In this document: in pieces, positions 44,702-55,602 of the stretch
Position numbering within the stretch: the first letter of the stretch is position 1
Layout of the letters: every line of letters begins with the position of its first letter
Source of the DNA: Amaurobius ferox
Taxonomy: Eukaryota; Arthropoda; Arachnida; Araneae; Amaurobiidae
Assembly: GCA_951213105.1 (NCBI GenBank)
Contig: OX578146.1
Coordinates: 111,826,927-111,890,926 of the forward strand
Reading direction: 5' to 3'
Length of the DNA: 64,000 nucleotides
Position numbers and translations under genes: made by a program
Notes under the pieces: model-generated
The model's database searches: none
What the model was told of the DNA's origin: nothing
Seen by the model: only the letters and a program-made list of their open reading frames with translations

Positions 44702-45996
44702 TTTTAACACTTTACAACAAAGTTGAAAAGTGTTTATGACTTTGTTCATTCTGTCTGTCTGTCTGTCTGTCTGTCCGTTAGCACGATAACTGCCGTAAAA
44801 ATGACTGAATCAAAATGAAATTTTAGTATGTTGTTCAGACGGTCTGTAGGACCTATGGGAATATAAATGAATAATATCACCCAATTAGTTTTGGATTGAA
44901 CCCGGGTTGAAAACATGAAATACATTGAGCCCTATGGGACCTAATTTTTCAAACATTTTTTAAGCGGATTTAAAATTTACAAATTGCTTCGAAAATTTTA
45001 GGTAATAGTCAAATTGTTCCATAAAATATATAAAAAAAATTCAGCGAAATATATTCAGTAGTTTTTTAAATAAAAATTAAAATAATAATTTCACATCTTA
45101 TATGAAACGATCACGTGACCATGATATGAAACGATCACATGACCCCCTTCAAAATGATATATGGCATCCATCTTGTTTCAAAATCGTGATTTTTTTAAAG
45201 TTCTTTTTAATTCATATTGAGTGTTGTATCCGTCCTAAAACTACTTTATTTTTGCTTAAATTATGTGCATCTACATACTAAAACAACACAATGACAATAT
45301 ATTTGAGTTTAAATTCTCATTCAAATTTGATTATTTCTACAACTAAGCCTATTTTTCACCTATGTAAAATGTAAACAGCAAAATATGTAGAATGAGTTGT
45401 ATTACAATTACTGTATTTCTTTAACACAAAATAATTCAGTCCATGGAGTCTGCATGGCTGATATGAATGAAATATTAATTGATTTTATAAACAGAAGGAC
45501 GATTTATTTCGATGAAGTTTTAAGCATAAAGTTTATGAATTGTAGCTCCATGGTCTTAATTTTTAAATAAAATAAATTATTATAGTATTGTGATGAATGA
45601 AATGAATGAAATCCTGCTTTTATAGAGAGATCCAGGCGTGTTATTTTTCCTATGACGTCATTTGAATTTATTTCAGTTGTTTTCGATGAAGTTTTCAAAT
45701 ATAATAAATTATCGTAGTATTATGATAGTTTTAAAAATATTACCGTGGAATGTATTGCATTTGAGATATTTAAACCAGGCAATTTATATTTCAATGCCGT
45801 CATTTGAATGAAGTTCATTTTTTTCAATGAAGGTTTAAGTTTTCAAATATAATAAATCAATGTAGTATTGTGATAAGTTTTAAAATATTACCGAGGAATG
45901 TATTGCATTTTCGACTTTTTTAAATAAAATTGCATTGAAGTTGGAAAGGGCTAATCAATGCATAATCAATGCTTTAAGCATGATTGATCTTTCTTG
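44702..45996 (+). repeat. Repeat family C, third copy
   Basis: Full order of the family: hairpin, (CTGT)n at 44748-44777, the 'cgatcacgtgacc' doublet near 45108-45140, AT-rich body, and end with the AATCAATGCTT/AAGCATGATT dyad near 45961-45985 and gatctttcttgtt. No coding capacity. Confidence 0.8.
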
Positions 45997-46119
45997 TTCG
46001 TAATGATGTTGTTATCAATAAAATATGTCACAGTTGCTACACCAGTGGATCATTTTAAGTATATCTTTACTTTTTCCTCCATTACATAAACTTTTCATTA
46101 ATTAATAATATAAACACCT

Positions 46120-46850
46120 TGATTTATCTATCTATTTATCTATCTATCTCTGGGTAATGCTTCGCGAAAATTTTGTTGACGAATTTGACGTGATATTGCC
46201 AATTTTTTTTTAAGTGTTGCGAAATTGACGAAAATGTCACCAAATCGATAAAAACGACGGCGAATTGAGGAAAATGACGCCAAATCAATGAAATTACTTG
46301 CGTTTAAAAGGGAATAGTATTATAATGATGTATTGATAGCGTTTGTCTGTCAAGTCCAACCATCCCACTTGGCAACAAATTTGGCGACTTTTTAAAATGT
46401 CTTCGAATTTATCGAATGTCACCAAATCTATAAAAATGTCGGCAAATCGATAAAAATGTCACCAAATTGATAAAAATGTCGCCAAATTTATAAATATGAC
46501 ACCAAATCAATGAAGTTAGTTCTGTTTTGAACGGGGATAGTATTGTAATGATATTATAGCAGCGTTTATCTGTCAGTTCAACTGTCCCACTTGGCGACAA
46601 TTTTGGCGAGTTTTTTTAAATGTCTCAAAATTGAACAAAATATCACAAAAATTAACGAATATATCACCAAATAGATGAAAATTTAATATCTTGGAATATA
46701 AGAATATATTATAAGAAAAAGCTATTGCTCTATTCGTCCGTCCGTGACGTTTGTCAAAAAATGTGTCCAAGAATTTGGCGGGATGTCGCAAATGCCGCCA
46801 AATTGATAAAAATGACACAAAAGGGAAGTTACTATTTTGCAAATTTTGAA
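46120..46850. repeat. (ATCT)n microsatellite and caccaaat/cgccaaat minisatellite
   Basis: 46125-46150 is (TATC)n. From 46180 a ~20 bp motif (caccaaatcgataaaaatgt) recurs many times with changes. A larger ~225 bp unit (ccaaatcaatgaa.tta...cttggcgaca..tttggcga) is duplicated at about 46275-46395 and 46502-46620. The motif matches the core of family A (cgccaaatggataaaaatgac), suggesting expansion of part of that family. Confidence 0.75.
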
Positions 46851-47327
46851 TTCCGTCATATGACGGGCATACGTTCTAATTTATTTTAATAAAAAATACG
46901 GTGAAATCTATAATTTATATTAATTTAACTTAAAAAATAGTAAAAAACGTACATAATTGGAAATGCGCCTAATGTAAATACCCAATCTTGACAAATTGCG
47001 CATAAAAACCGATGTTTTCTTCTGATTCTACGTATTTAGCGAAATTCGAAATCCGCATTCTCTTATAAAGATATTTTAAAATCAAAAATAAAAAAATTCT
47101 TTAATTTATGAGCATCTTGATCTATGTTTCGATTATCTCTTTCATCGTATATTTAGAAACCGACTTTAAAAATATTGCCCAAATACGAACAATGTTAACG
47201 ATCTTATTAATATTATTTTATATTAGTATTTACTATGTGTCCTAAATTTTGTTTCTTTATGATGTGATTATATTATAAATCATATATGATTTTCATTTAC
47301 ATGGAAATGTTTAATTTACGGAATATA
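46851..47327. other. Unassigned AT-rich DNA
   Basis: I see no gene or repeat. Confidence 0.5.
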
Positions 47328-47329
47328 TA

Positions 47330-48248
47330 CAGGGTGATTCCTAAAATCCAGATTCAGCTAAATAATTTCGGAAGAAACACAGCTAAAGCTATGGAAGTTA
47401 GATCTTGGTATAGTAAAATAACTATGCCCTATCGGTTAAAAATAACCGCAGCTCCCCCTATGTCAAAATTCGAAACTTAGAATTCCTATCTTGTAAGCCA
47501 TGAGCAATACGGGAAAAACTAATTAAAAATATTGTAGAGCATCCACGAATTAGTAAAAATGATATATGGTACAAAAGGATCGTATAATTAGAAGGCTGTA
47601 AACGCTGACTTTTCGATGCCGATTATTGTCGTTGTCGCAGCAAAAATATCTTGTAAGCTATGAGCAATACGGAGAAAACTAAATTAGAAACTTGTATAGA
47701 GCATCCACGAATTAGTAGAAATGATATATGGTACAAAAAGATGGTATAATTAGAAGGCTGTAAATGCTAACTTTTCGGAAGCCGATTGTTGCCATTGTCG
47801 CAGCAAAAATATCCTCTTATACTCCATCAATATATCAGCCTCATACTACAGGGAAAAATTTGCATCTGATTAAAAGTTATGTAAATACTGCTGTTGCATT
47901 GCGTACTACCAATGTACTCAATTTTTTCATGGCTGAGTATCATAAATCTTATGTTATCCTTACATTCTAATTACACTTTTCCTTCTTAATTACACCATCC
48001 TTTTGTACTATATGTCATATTCAACTAATTCGTGAATGCTCTACAAGTTTCTAATTTAGTTTTTCCCGTATTTCTCATAGCTTCCAAGATAGGAGAGCTA
48101 AGTTCCAAATTTTGCCACTAGGGGGCGCCACTGCACTTTCCTCTGATAGCGCATGGTTATTTTGCTGACCCAATATCTAACTTTCATTGTGGTAGCTGTG
48201 TTTTTTCTAAAATTATTTAACTGAATTAAAACTTCACGAATCACCCTG
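47330..48248. mobile_element. Long-TIR element in a TA target (mariner-type MITE)
   Basis: The ends are long imperfect inverted repeats (CAGGGTGATTC...; >100 bp, including ttcagctaaataattt and acacagcta) flanked by TA (47328-47329, 48249-48250). The left arm contains a ~175 bp internal tandem duplication (gagcaatacgg, agagcatccacgaattagta, atgatatatggtacaaaa, gaaggctgtaaa.gct). The right arm holds one inverted counterpart, so most of the element could fold on itself. No transposase is seen. TA duplication suggests Tc1/mariner mobilisation. Confidence 0.8.
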
Positions 48249-48566
48249 TATGTAAATGTTATACAGATTATTTTTTCATATATAGGGTAATTATAATTAA
48301 AGTTGCGATTTTAAAAAGCTGTAAAATAGGAATCACTGGCCAGAATAACTTGAAATTTAACACGAGTATACGTGAAGCAATGGAATTTTGTTTGGCGAAG
48401 GAAAAGAAATACTTCAAAAATGTACAGATAGACGGCGCTGTAGTTTCCAAACACGGGGTGTTGTTAGCCGAAAGAAACCAATAATCAACTAAAGAAAACG
48501 ATAATTTAATCAACATCACTTAATTTAATAATTGATGGAAACATCATGAAAACATGAAACAAACAC

Positions 48567-48701
48567 CTACGATATACGCAAGAAATGTTGACTATGCTGT
48601 CCACCGTGCTCGGCTACGAGTTGGAAGCGCAAAACAGCATGTTCCATAACAGATCGGAGTGTATCAGAGGTGATGCTGTAGATGTGGTGCTTAATACGTG
48701 C
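48567..48701 (-). pseudogene. Transposase C-terminus relic
   Basis: Reads ISDTLRS-like text: ITSDTLRSVMEHAVLRFQLV then AEHGGQHSQHFL and a stop. The same transposase group ends with a RF/RMQxxxxxxGGHxxH motif. It lies directly downstream of the N-terminal relic, so all catalytic residues have been deleted between them. Confidence 0.65.
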
Positions 48702-48706
48702 TTAAG

Positions 48707-48808
48707 TCAGCTAAGTTCGTCGCTCTTCCTGAGAGCAGTTAACGGACAGTCAGAGTTCTGGTAGAAAAGTTTTACAAGCAAAGCACAATCCTTCAGTGGC
48801 AGAGTCAT
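48707..48808 (-). pseudogene. Transposase N-terminus relic (helix-turn-helix, DUF4817-like)
   Basis: Reads MTLPLKDCALLVKLFYQNSD then CPLTALRKS before a stop. The LPLKDRALLVKLFY pattern is one I recall from the N-terminus of Tc1/mariner-related transposases with a DUF4817-type helix-turn-helix. Only 33 residues remain. Confidence 0.65.
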
Positions 48809-49144
48809 GACAAGGCACTGAATGAGAACTGCATGTGCTTGCTCGTCGTTTTCATTACAATTGTAATGTGCGGTGCTCATGCTCAGTATTAATTAGCATA
48901 CCTCCAGTTTAGAGGCGTGCTTCTACGCGCGACCTAGCGGTTAATTTTTTCGTTCTTCGTCAAGCAAATTCAAAGTTGAATTCATACATTGCCATTTATC
49001 GGTATATTTTCGAAGTAGTTTTTTTTTCGCCAAACACAATTCCATTGCTTCATATACACTCAGGTCAAATTTCAGGTCATTCCGACCAGTAGTTCTTACT
49101 TTATAGCGTTTTAAAATCGCAACTTTAATTATAATCCCCCTGTA

Positions 49145-49217
49145 TATGTAAAGCGCAATGACGCTCTATAAATTGCAAATACAAATGATTGGGAAGCTTT
49201 GAGAAAGAATAGTTAGT
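49145..49217. other. Short spacer
   Basis: Nothing recognised. Confidence 0.5.
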
Positions 49218-49507
49218 TATAATACTTGTTGTATATCATAAAAGTGTTCACGTACGCAACAAAAAAAATGCTTCTGTATTAAAAAAAAGTACAATAAGAT
49301 TGTATCTTGTGCTTTTTTTATAATACTTGTTGTATATCATAAAAGTGTTCACGTACGCAACAAAAAAAATGCTTCTGTATTAAAAAAAAGTACAATAAGA
49401 TTGTATCTTGTGCTTTTTTTATAATACTTGTTGTATATCATAAAAGTGTTCACGTACGCAACAAAAAAAATGCTTCTGTATTAAAAAAAAAGTACAATAA
49501 GATTGTA
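49218..49507. repeat. 101 bp tandem repeat, nearly three units
   Basis: Units start at 49218, 49319 and 49420 (tataatacttgttgtatatc...). They are almost identical apart from one extra A in the third. The third unit is cut at 49507 by the LINE insertion. Confidence 0.95.
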
Positions 49508-51281
49508 TCAGAGTAAAATTTAACAAGACTTTTTCTGACCGTGTCGAGCTTGGACAGGGCGTCCCTCAGGGTTAACTGTCCTCAGTCCAATGCTTTTCTC
49601 TCTTTATTTAGCAGGCATAGAGAAATTACCTCCCATTGGGGTGGGAATTGGCTTGTTTGCAGACGACATCATTCTCTGGTGCTCCGGCAACAATTTAATT
49701 GAAATGGAGAAGAATCTTAACAACACTCTTTCTGCATTCTCGAACTTTCCTTTGGAATCTAAACTCTTCTTCAACCCTGCCAAGTCCATTGCCACTTTTT
49801 TTACCACTAACAAAAGATTATACAATTATCAACCAAAACTAAAAATGGATAATCAGGATCTTGCTTATGAGAAGCATCCTAAATATCTGGGATTTATTTT
49901 AGATCCTGAATGGACAAGCAACAAGCACATCGAACATATTGTCTTAAAGGGCAGAAAAAGATTAAATATTCTTAAATACATTGCAGGCAAAGACTGGGGA
50001 GCCAATGCTGTCACTCTGAGAAATACATATATGACATTCATTAGGCCCATCTTTGAGTATGGTTTCCCTGTTTATTGCTGTGCCTCAGCCACCAACTTGG
50101 ATAAATTGGAGAGGGTTCAACTCAGTGCTGCTAGAATTATCACTGGACTGAGGCGTAGCTTCCCTAGAGAAGTAGTTCTCTATGAGGCTAATTTGCAACC
50201 TCTTCAAACTAGAAGAAAGACCAACCTTGCCAAATATTTTAACAAACTTGCTAGCTATGGTCAGCATAATAAAACCTCCCTTTACCTGAACAACTGGAGC
50301 AACAATCAAAGACTTAAGAAAAACAGTCCTTTTAGTCATGCTGAACATCTGCGCCTGCCTTTTGATGAGATCGAGCCCCACTCCTTAAAATCTTGTCTGA
50401 GTCCCTCAGAGGGACTCCCCAGAGTTCATTTCCACTTTGGCTTTTCTACCCCGGTCACCAAGAGGGATTTTATCCCAGCTCATCTTAGACATTTGGCCTT
50501 AGAGATCATTAATAAGATCCCTGATAATGCCATTAAAATCTATACGAACGGCAGCAAACTGGAGGACCACGCTGTTAGTGGCATCTACATCGAGAAACCA
50601 AGGGATAAATTGTCCATCAGCCTCCGCAACCCCGATTCCCCATCAGTCTTCAAAAGCGAACTAATTGCAGTTGAGCAAGGTCTTGAAGTTGCTCTCAACG
50701 AAAACGACTTTGGGGGCCTCTGGATCCTTTCGGACAGCCGCAGCTCTCTTCAGCACCTCCATAATTGGATTGCAGTTGGAGATCAAACTAGTATTTCCAT
50801 CCTTCTCAAACTCAAGCTCATTTCAGAGTCCCATGATGTTCATTTTCAGTGGATTCCATCCCACGTTGACATTTACGGCAATGAGCTAGCGGCCAAGGAG
50901 GGTTGTGGCCACTCTGGTCCTTCCTCTTCGGCCCTTACTTTTTCTGAACATGAATCCATAGTCAATTCTGAAATTTCGAAGGAGTGGAGGGTTCCTCCCA
51001 GCCATCACTGGTATGCGGGCAGAGAGCCGGGCTCTTCGTTCGTTCTCAATTGTGACAGAGCCTCTCGAACTGCAATATCCAGATTAGCAAGCGGCCTCAC
51101 AAAAGGTCTCTCGTTGTTTGAGGGCAGGAAGATTTTTGCAGTCTGCTCTAAATGTCAAGCTCAGCAGGCTTCTCCTGAACACATCCTGGACTGTCTGGGA
51201 CTTTCCAGAGAGGACATATACTTTTCCCCCCTTCTGGTCCTCGACTTCCTTAGGGTCAACGGTCAAATGGATCTTGTCTGA
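49508..51281 (+). pseudogene. LINE ORF2 C-terminal half: RT (partial)-RNase H-zinc finger
   Basis: Reading begins with KTFSDRVELGQGVPQG (RT), then a TAA at 49573 and a frame change equal to a two-base insertion. It then continues from ATG 49590 for 563 residues. Visible in that part: catalytic FADD at 23-26, KYLGFILD at 98-105, and an RNase H domain at about 315-440. The RNase H has Glu357, Asp382 and SHV around His425, but the first catalytic Asp is Asn320 (YTNGS) and the final Asp is Ala435 (NELAAKEG). A C-x2-C-x8-H-x3-C finger lies at 519-535, followed by SPLLVLDFLRVNG at the C-terminus. Endonuclease and most of RT are absent; the copy cannot be active. Confidence 0.93.
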
Positions 51282-51320
51282 CTTCGTCAGACAGCCGGAG
51301 GATAAGCCACAACAACAACG
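49508..51320 (+). mobile_element. 5'-truncated non-LTR retrotransposon (I/Jockey-like) with 13 bp TSD
   Basis: The 1.8 kb insertion is flanked by the exact 13 bp repeat caataagattgta (49495-49507 and 51321-51333). It starts inside the reverse-transcriptase gene and ends shortly after the stop codon with a CAA-type tail (ccacaacaacaacg). Loss of the 5' part and a target duplication of this size are typical of target-primed reverse transcription. The tail resembles that of the SINEs in this window. Confidence 0.95.
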
Positions 51321-51333
51321 CAATAAGATTGTA

Positions 51334-51827
51334 CAATAGTAAAAGTACAATAATAAAAGAAGTACAAAAAGCTTGTGTGACCTACATTAAAAATTTTAAG
51401 TTTGTATCAAAGCTTAGAATCAAATGCATCAAAGAACATAGGTAACACAGTTTCTTTACTGCTTCAGCTCATTAGTATTCAAGAATGTTCTATTGAACTA
51501 CCTGTTTTGCTATATACTACAATTATGTACACGGATGTACACGTATACTTCTCGTCCAACCACTCAAATGGCGGCTGTAAACCCTACGGTCAGTTGAGTG
51601 GTCTAGATGTTCGAAGTATGCTTCTCGTGGCTCTGGGAACACGATTCCTAGTTTTAAGACTAGCTTCACTTAATGGGTTTGATAACTACGGACATAGCCA
51701 TTGTTGTCTCGTTCTGTCTGAGCCCATTCGTTAAACTTAAAGTCACCTACGGAGCCTGACTGACATTCTTGGTCACAACAAATGTTTGTAAAATTGCTAT
51801 ACATAGCAAATTTTCAAGGATTACCTG
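51334..51827. other. Unassigned DNA
   Basis: A moderately GC stretch (51530-51780) has an open frame of 110 codons with no recognisable motif and a near-direct repeat of 'tacttctcgt'. No gene called. Confidence 0.45.
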
Positions 51828-52114
51828 TTGTTGTTGAGACCCCGACCGTCCGACCTACCAAAAAGGTGTAAGGTAACAGTTTGGACGACCGGGAAATGCC
51901 ACCCAATTTAGACTAGAACCCAGTGGTGGCGGCATCCACAGGGACCGTACCTTCCTTCCCCTACCACCAACCTCTCAAAAGGACTTACGGACCCACATAT
52001 TTAACGTGATCGTGCTCCGCGTAAAGACGGCGGCAGTTTTGGCAGCGGAGTGAATCGAATCCGGGGCTATCGAATGCAATTCCCGCCCGCTAATCACTGG
52101 ACTACCGCACCCCG
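51828..52114 (-). mobile_element. tRNA-headed SINE, copy a of a three-SINE train
   Basis: On the minus strand: tRNA-like head (A box tagtccagtga, B box ggattcgattc), SINE body, CAA tail. Flanked by the target sequence: aaggattacctg on its left (decayed) and ttgaatgcctg (52115-52125) on its right. Confidence 0.9.
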
Positions 52115-52125
52115 TTGAATGCCTG

Positions 52126-52428
52126 TTGTTGTTGTTGTTGAGACCCAGACCGTCCGACCTACCAAAAAGGTGTAAGGGAACTGTTTGGACGACCGGAAAG
52201 TGCCACCCAATTTAGACCGGAACCCAGTGGGGGAGGCATCCACAGGGACCGTACCCTCCTTCCCCTACCACCAACCTCTCGGAAGGACTTACGGACCACA
52301 TGTTTAACGTGATCGTACTCTACATGAACACGGCGGCAGTTGTGGCAGCGTGCAAATCCAGCGCGCAAACCACCGGGCTACCACGCCCGAAATGTGCCAA
52401 CAGCACGCGGTGTTCCCAGGTGGTCCCG
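52126..52428 (-). mobile_element. 5S/tRNA chimeric SINE, 5'-truncated, copy b of the train
   Basis: The head carries only the last ~28 bases of the 5S-like module (gaccacctgggaacaccgcg, tgctgttgg), fused to the tRNA-like segment (tagcccggtgg) and body, as in the copies at 13484 and 13885. Flanked by ttgaatgcctg and ttgaatacctg (52429-52439). Confidence 0.9.
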
Positions 52429-52439
52429 TTGAATACCTG

Positions 52440-52729
52440 TTGTTGTTGTTGAGACCCAGACCGTCCGACCTACCAGAAAGGTGTAAGGTAACTGTTTGGA
52501 CGACCGGGAAGTGCCACCCCATTTAGACCGGAACCCAGTGGGGGAGGCATCCACAGGGACCGTACCCTCCTTCCCCTACCACCAACCTCTCGGAAGGACT
52601 TACGGACCCACATGTTTAACGTGATCGTACTCCGCGTGAACACGGCGGCAGTTTTGGCAGCGGCTGGAATCGAACCCGGGCCTACCGAGTGCAACTCCAG
52701 CGCGCTAACCAATGGGCTACCGCGCCCCG
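52440..52729 (-). mobile_element. tRNA-headed SINE, copy c of the train
   Basis: Best preserved tRNA head: A box tagcccattgg (52709-52719, minus strand) and B box ggttcgattcc (52666-52676), both close to Pol III consensus, then body and CAA tail. Flanked by ttgaatacctg on both sides (52429-52439, 52730-52740). Confidence 0.93.
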
Positions 52730-52740
52730 TTGAATACCTG

Positions 52741-53064
52741 TGAAATAATTGGATATATCGCACTGAAGGCATTAAGAACTTCGAAACCATGAACATAATA
52801 AAAATATATAAAAAACTCGATTTATGTGATACCTTTTTAGATATGATTTTTTAGTCAGGAGTTAAAAAAACAATATAATGTATCAAAAATCAAAAATTGA
52901 TTCGTGCCCACCATTACGGACGTAAGCGTCCCCCCCCCCCCCCCCCTCCAAAAAAAAATGAAAAAATGCGTATAACCTTAAATTGCAAAACGCTTTCAAG
53001 TATGATTTCAGCAGCGAATGCTATGTCTCTACCTTTGCAACCTTGAGGTCAAACCAAATGAATG
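52741..53064. other. Unassigned DNA with poly-C run
   Basis: A ~17 bp C-run near 52930-52947 followed by an A-run; no gene. Confidence 0.5.
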
Positions 53065-53300
53065 AATGCTACAATGAATGTTCTCATTGGTCTCCCTTTT
53101 GGCACTATGCATTCATCATCAAAAACTGACTGGTGGAACTGTGGAATTCCTATCCTCTTCCATTCGTCAACGCTAATGGAAGCTTTCTAAATGGAAAGCT
53201 ATTAGTCGTGCTAGCCGTTAGAACATTTTCTGCTGTTCGTAAAGTCGTGGAATGCCCCCTGAAATAGCAAAATGGGTTGGAAATCGTAAATAAATGAACG
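53065..53300 (+). repeat. Repeat family F, copy 2
   Basis: Shares gtggaatt.ctatcctcttcc, gtcaacgctaatgg, aaatggaaagctattagtc, gctagccgtt.gaacatttt and gtcgtggaatg with 29700-29965. Confidence 0.75.
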
Positions 53301-53469
53301 AGATAAACGAGAAAATGGTATAACTGACAGGCAGAGAAAGCGATCTTTGAAATTGTTGTCCTGCTAATAAATAATTTTATTGATGTAGTTCCTAATAAAG
53401 AAAATATAATATTGAACTATGTATTGGAATAGGAATTTTGACATGAAAAGAATTCAATAAAGCGATATA

Positions 53470-53585
53470 TTCTTCTTCTTCGCCCAGACCGTTAGACCCA
53501 TCCGAAAGTGTAAGTTATCTATTTCGACGGCGGGGATATGTCATTCAATCTAGACCGGAATCCAGTGGGGGCGGCATCCACAGGT
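53470..53585 (-). repeat. Decayed SINE fragment cut by family A
   Basis: Reverse-strand SINE body remnants: cagaccgt, aaagtgtaag, tctagaccggaatccagtgg, ggcggcatccacagg. The sequence stops where family A starts at 53586 and does not resume afterwards. Confidence 0.75.
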
Positions 53586-54528
53586 GATGTGGGCAACACA
53601 TGACTTTCCTTATATAATGCAATGAATTTACTACTTTTACAATAAAAAATAGGGGGGTTTTATAGTAGATATTTATATTCTTTTCAAGATATTGAATTTT
53701 CGTCAATGAGTCATCATTTTCATTGATCTAGTGTCATTTTTATCCATTTGGCGAGATTTTCGTTAATTTGGCTTAAACAGTCAAAAAGACGTCAAGTTGG
53801 CGATATTCAGCCAAATTCGGCGCCAAAATCTCGCCAAGCGTTATGGACGGAGAAATAAGTTATTCTTATAGCGAATAAATAACTATTGGCGTTCAAATAC
53901 AAACGTATTACTCAAAGTATCTTTTCTCATGAATGAAACGTTCTAGATCCACGAGAATGATGTCACCAAATTTATCGCATGATATTACATATGAAAAGTG
54001 AACATGTTTCTCAACAGTTAATATATATTTTTTAATTTATAGGATTTTTTGATTAATTTATTTAAAACATGTGCAATATCTCGAGAACGGTTTATGCTAG
54101 CGTTCTAAAATTTATGCCAATCGTTTTCTAAGGAAAAATTACATAGGAAATGTCTATTTGCGTGACTTTATTAAAGGTTTTGATTTTTTGATGATTTTTT
54201 TCAAAATTTCACTCGAAAATTTAGGGGGGTTCTGAGCATCCAATTGAGAATAAAACAATAGGCTTCCGGTATTCATGGATTGTGATTTTTGTACCAAATT
54301 TTGTTCGAATCGCTTTATTTGTTCGTCAGTTATCGTCTCCACAGGCTCACTGACACACAGACACACACACACACACACACACACATACTTTCACACACAC
54401 ACACACATCACCTCAAAAATGTTTGATTCGTGATCAGGGATGCTTGAAACGTGCTCTCCGTGCTCGAATACGAATTTTCGACCCCGTCACAATACTTTCC
54501 TTATACATTATGTTTATAAGAAAAGTAA
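53586..54528 (+). repeat. Repeat family A copy
   Basis: Runs from tgatgtgggcaacacatgac to the terminal hairpin (actttccttatacat...tataagaaaagtaa), with the gccaaattcggcgccaaaat motif cluster near 53810 and a (CA)n tract at 54352-54410. The first TC of the usual start is missing. Confidence 0.85.
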
Positions 54529-55602
54529 CAATGCAATTAATGTTCAGAGGTAGATTAGTTGGAACTGAATTTTATGACTCATGTAGTGGGAGGGTGTTAG
54601 ATCACTAGAAATTGGAAATATGACTAGAAATTGAAGTCATATAAAAATATGACTTGAAATAAAAAGTATGAGGTGTTAAACTTGATAAATTGGCTTGTTA
54701 GAGGATCTAAAGGAGCGTAAATGAATTGTTTTATGTTAGGGAACACTGTATATTTTTATAGGGAGTCGTATAAAAAAAAGCAATATCGAATAGGAGGGGT
54801 GTATGGGTAATATGTGTCTGAGGATATTAGATGCGGATGGGAGGGTCGACGAGATATGTCCGTCGGTTCCTGTTTCCACATGCATGGACGCGTGTACTTG
54901 GCAGGCGTAGCGCATTAAGTGCGCGGGCTTTGCTAGTTTAATGTAAAACAAACCGATCTTGAAATATTTTATTTATAGTTACAGAAGACAATGTTGTATT
55001 ATATTTAATCGATGATTTTATTTATAGTTTTCGATTCTATTGTTGTAACTATGATAATCGAGTTACATTTTAAATTCCGAAATCGTTTATCGGATTTAAA
55101 CTTCTATTACAACTATTGATTTTTTTTATTAATAGCGGATTTTTAGATGAAAGTGTCTGAAAAAAAAATTAAAATAAGGTAACGTACAGTGATCGGAGAT
55201 GAAATCTTGTTTAACATACCGCCATTTCCATGTCAATAGATGTCAAAATGTGCGCCATTTTTATGCTTAAATTTGAAACGGTTTCTGATATGCAAAAGTT
55301 TTTATTAAGTGTGTGGATGTTACAGTTAGTGACCGCAGCTATTTTGGCTGTGCAAAGCATCTGTGGACATCCCTTGTATTAAATATGATTCATATGAATA
55401 GAATAAATTTCACAGTCGAATAATTTTGACGATGCATGCACTATTTGAGAATGTAAGAACGGTCATTTCTGTATCCATTCATTCCGGAAGATTGCAAAGC
55501 TATAATTAAATGAATTTCCATTTTACACCCGTCATTATTACATCATTACAATTATATCATTAAGTCTGAAGTCTACAAATGCAAAATATGTAGTGGTATA
55601 TT
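54529..55602. other. Mostly unassigned DNA; contains an unnamed ~140 bp repeat
   Basis: 54645-54790 (gacttgaaataaaaagtatg, aggtgttaaact, gaggatctaaaggagcgta, gttttatgttag, agggagtcgtat) has a diverged second copy at 63365-63500. A short piece near 55478-55500 (cattcattccgga) resembles the edge of family F. No gene seen. Confidence 0.5.

Larger units (their letters stand above)
48283..49144 (-). mobile_element. Internally deleted TIR transposon in a TA target
   Basis: Inverted ends of about 120 bp (attataattaaagttgcgattttaaaa, ...aagcaatggaatt.tgtttggcg) are flanked by TA. The interior, read on the minus strand, keeps the first ~33 codons and the last ~44 codons of a transposase with the middle missing. 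It lies only 34 bp from the previous TIR element. The TIR limits are set by the TA dinucleotides and could be off by a few bases. Confidence 0.8.

Noticed and set aside
51402..51734. 110-codon frame as a host gene
   Set aside because: No motif, no splice context, and it lies between a LINE and a SINE train; kept as unassigned.
52640..52729. A genuine tRNA gene
   Set aside because: A and B boxes are good, but the sequence continues into the SINE body, lacks a clean acceptor stem and is repeated as part of the SINE.
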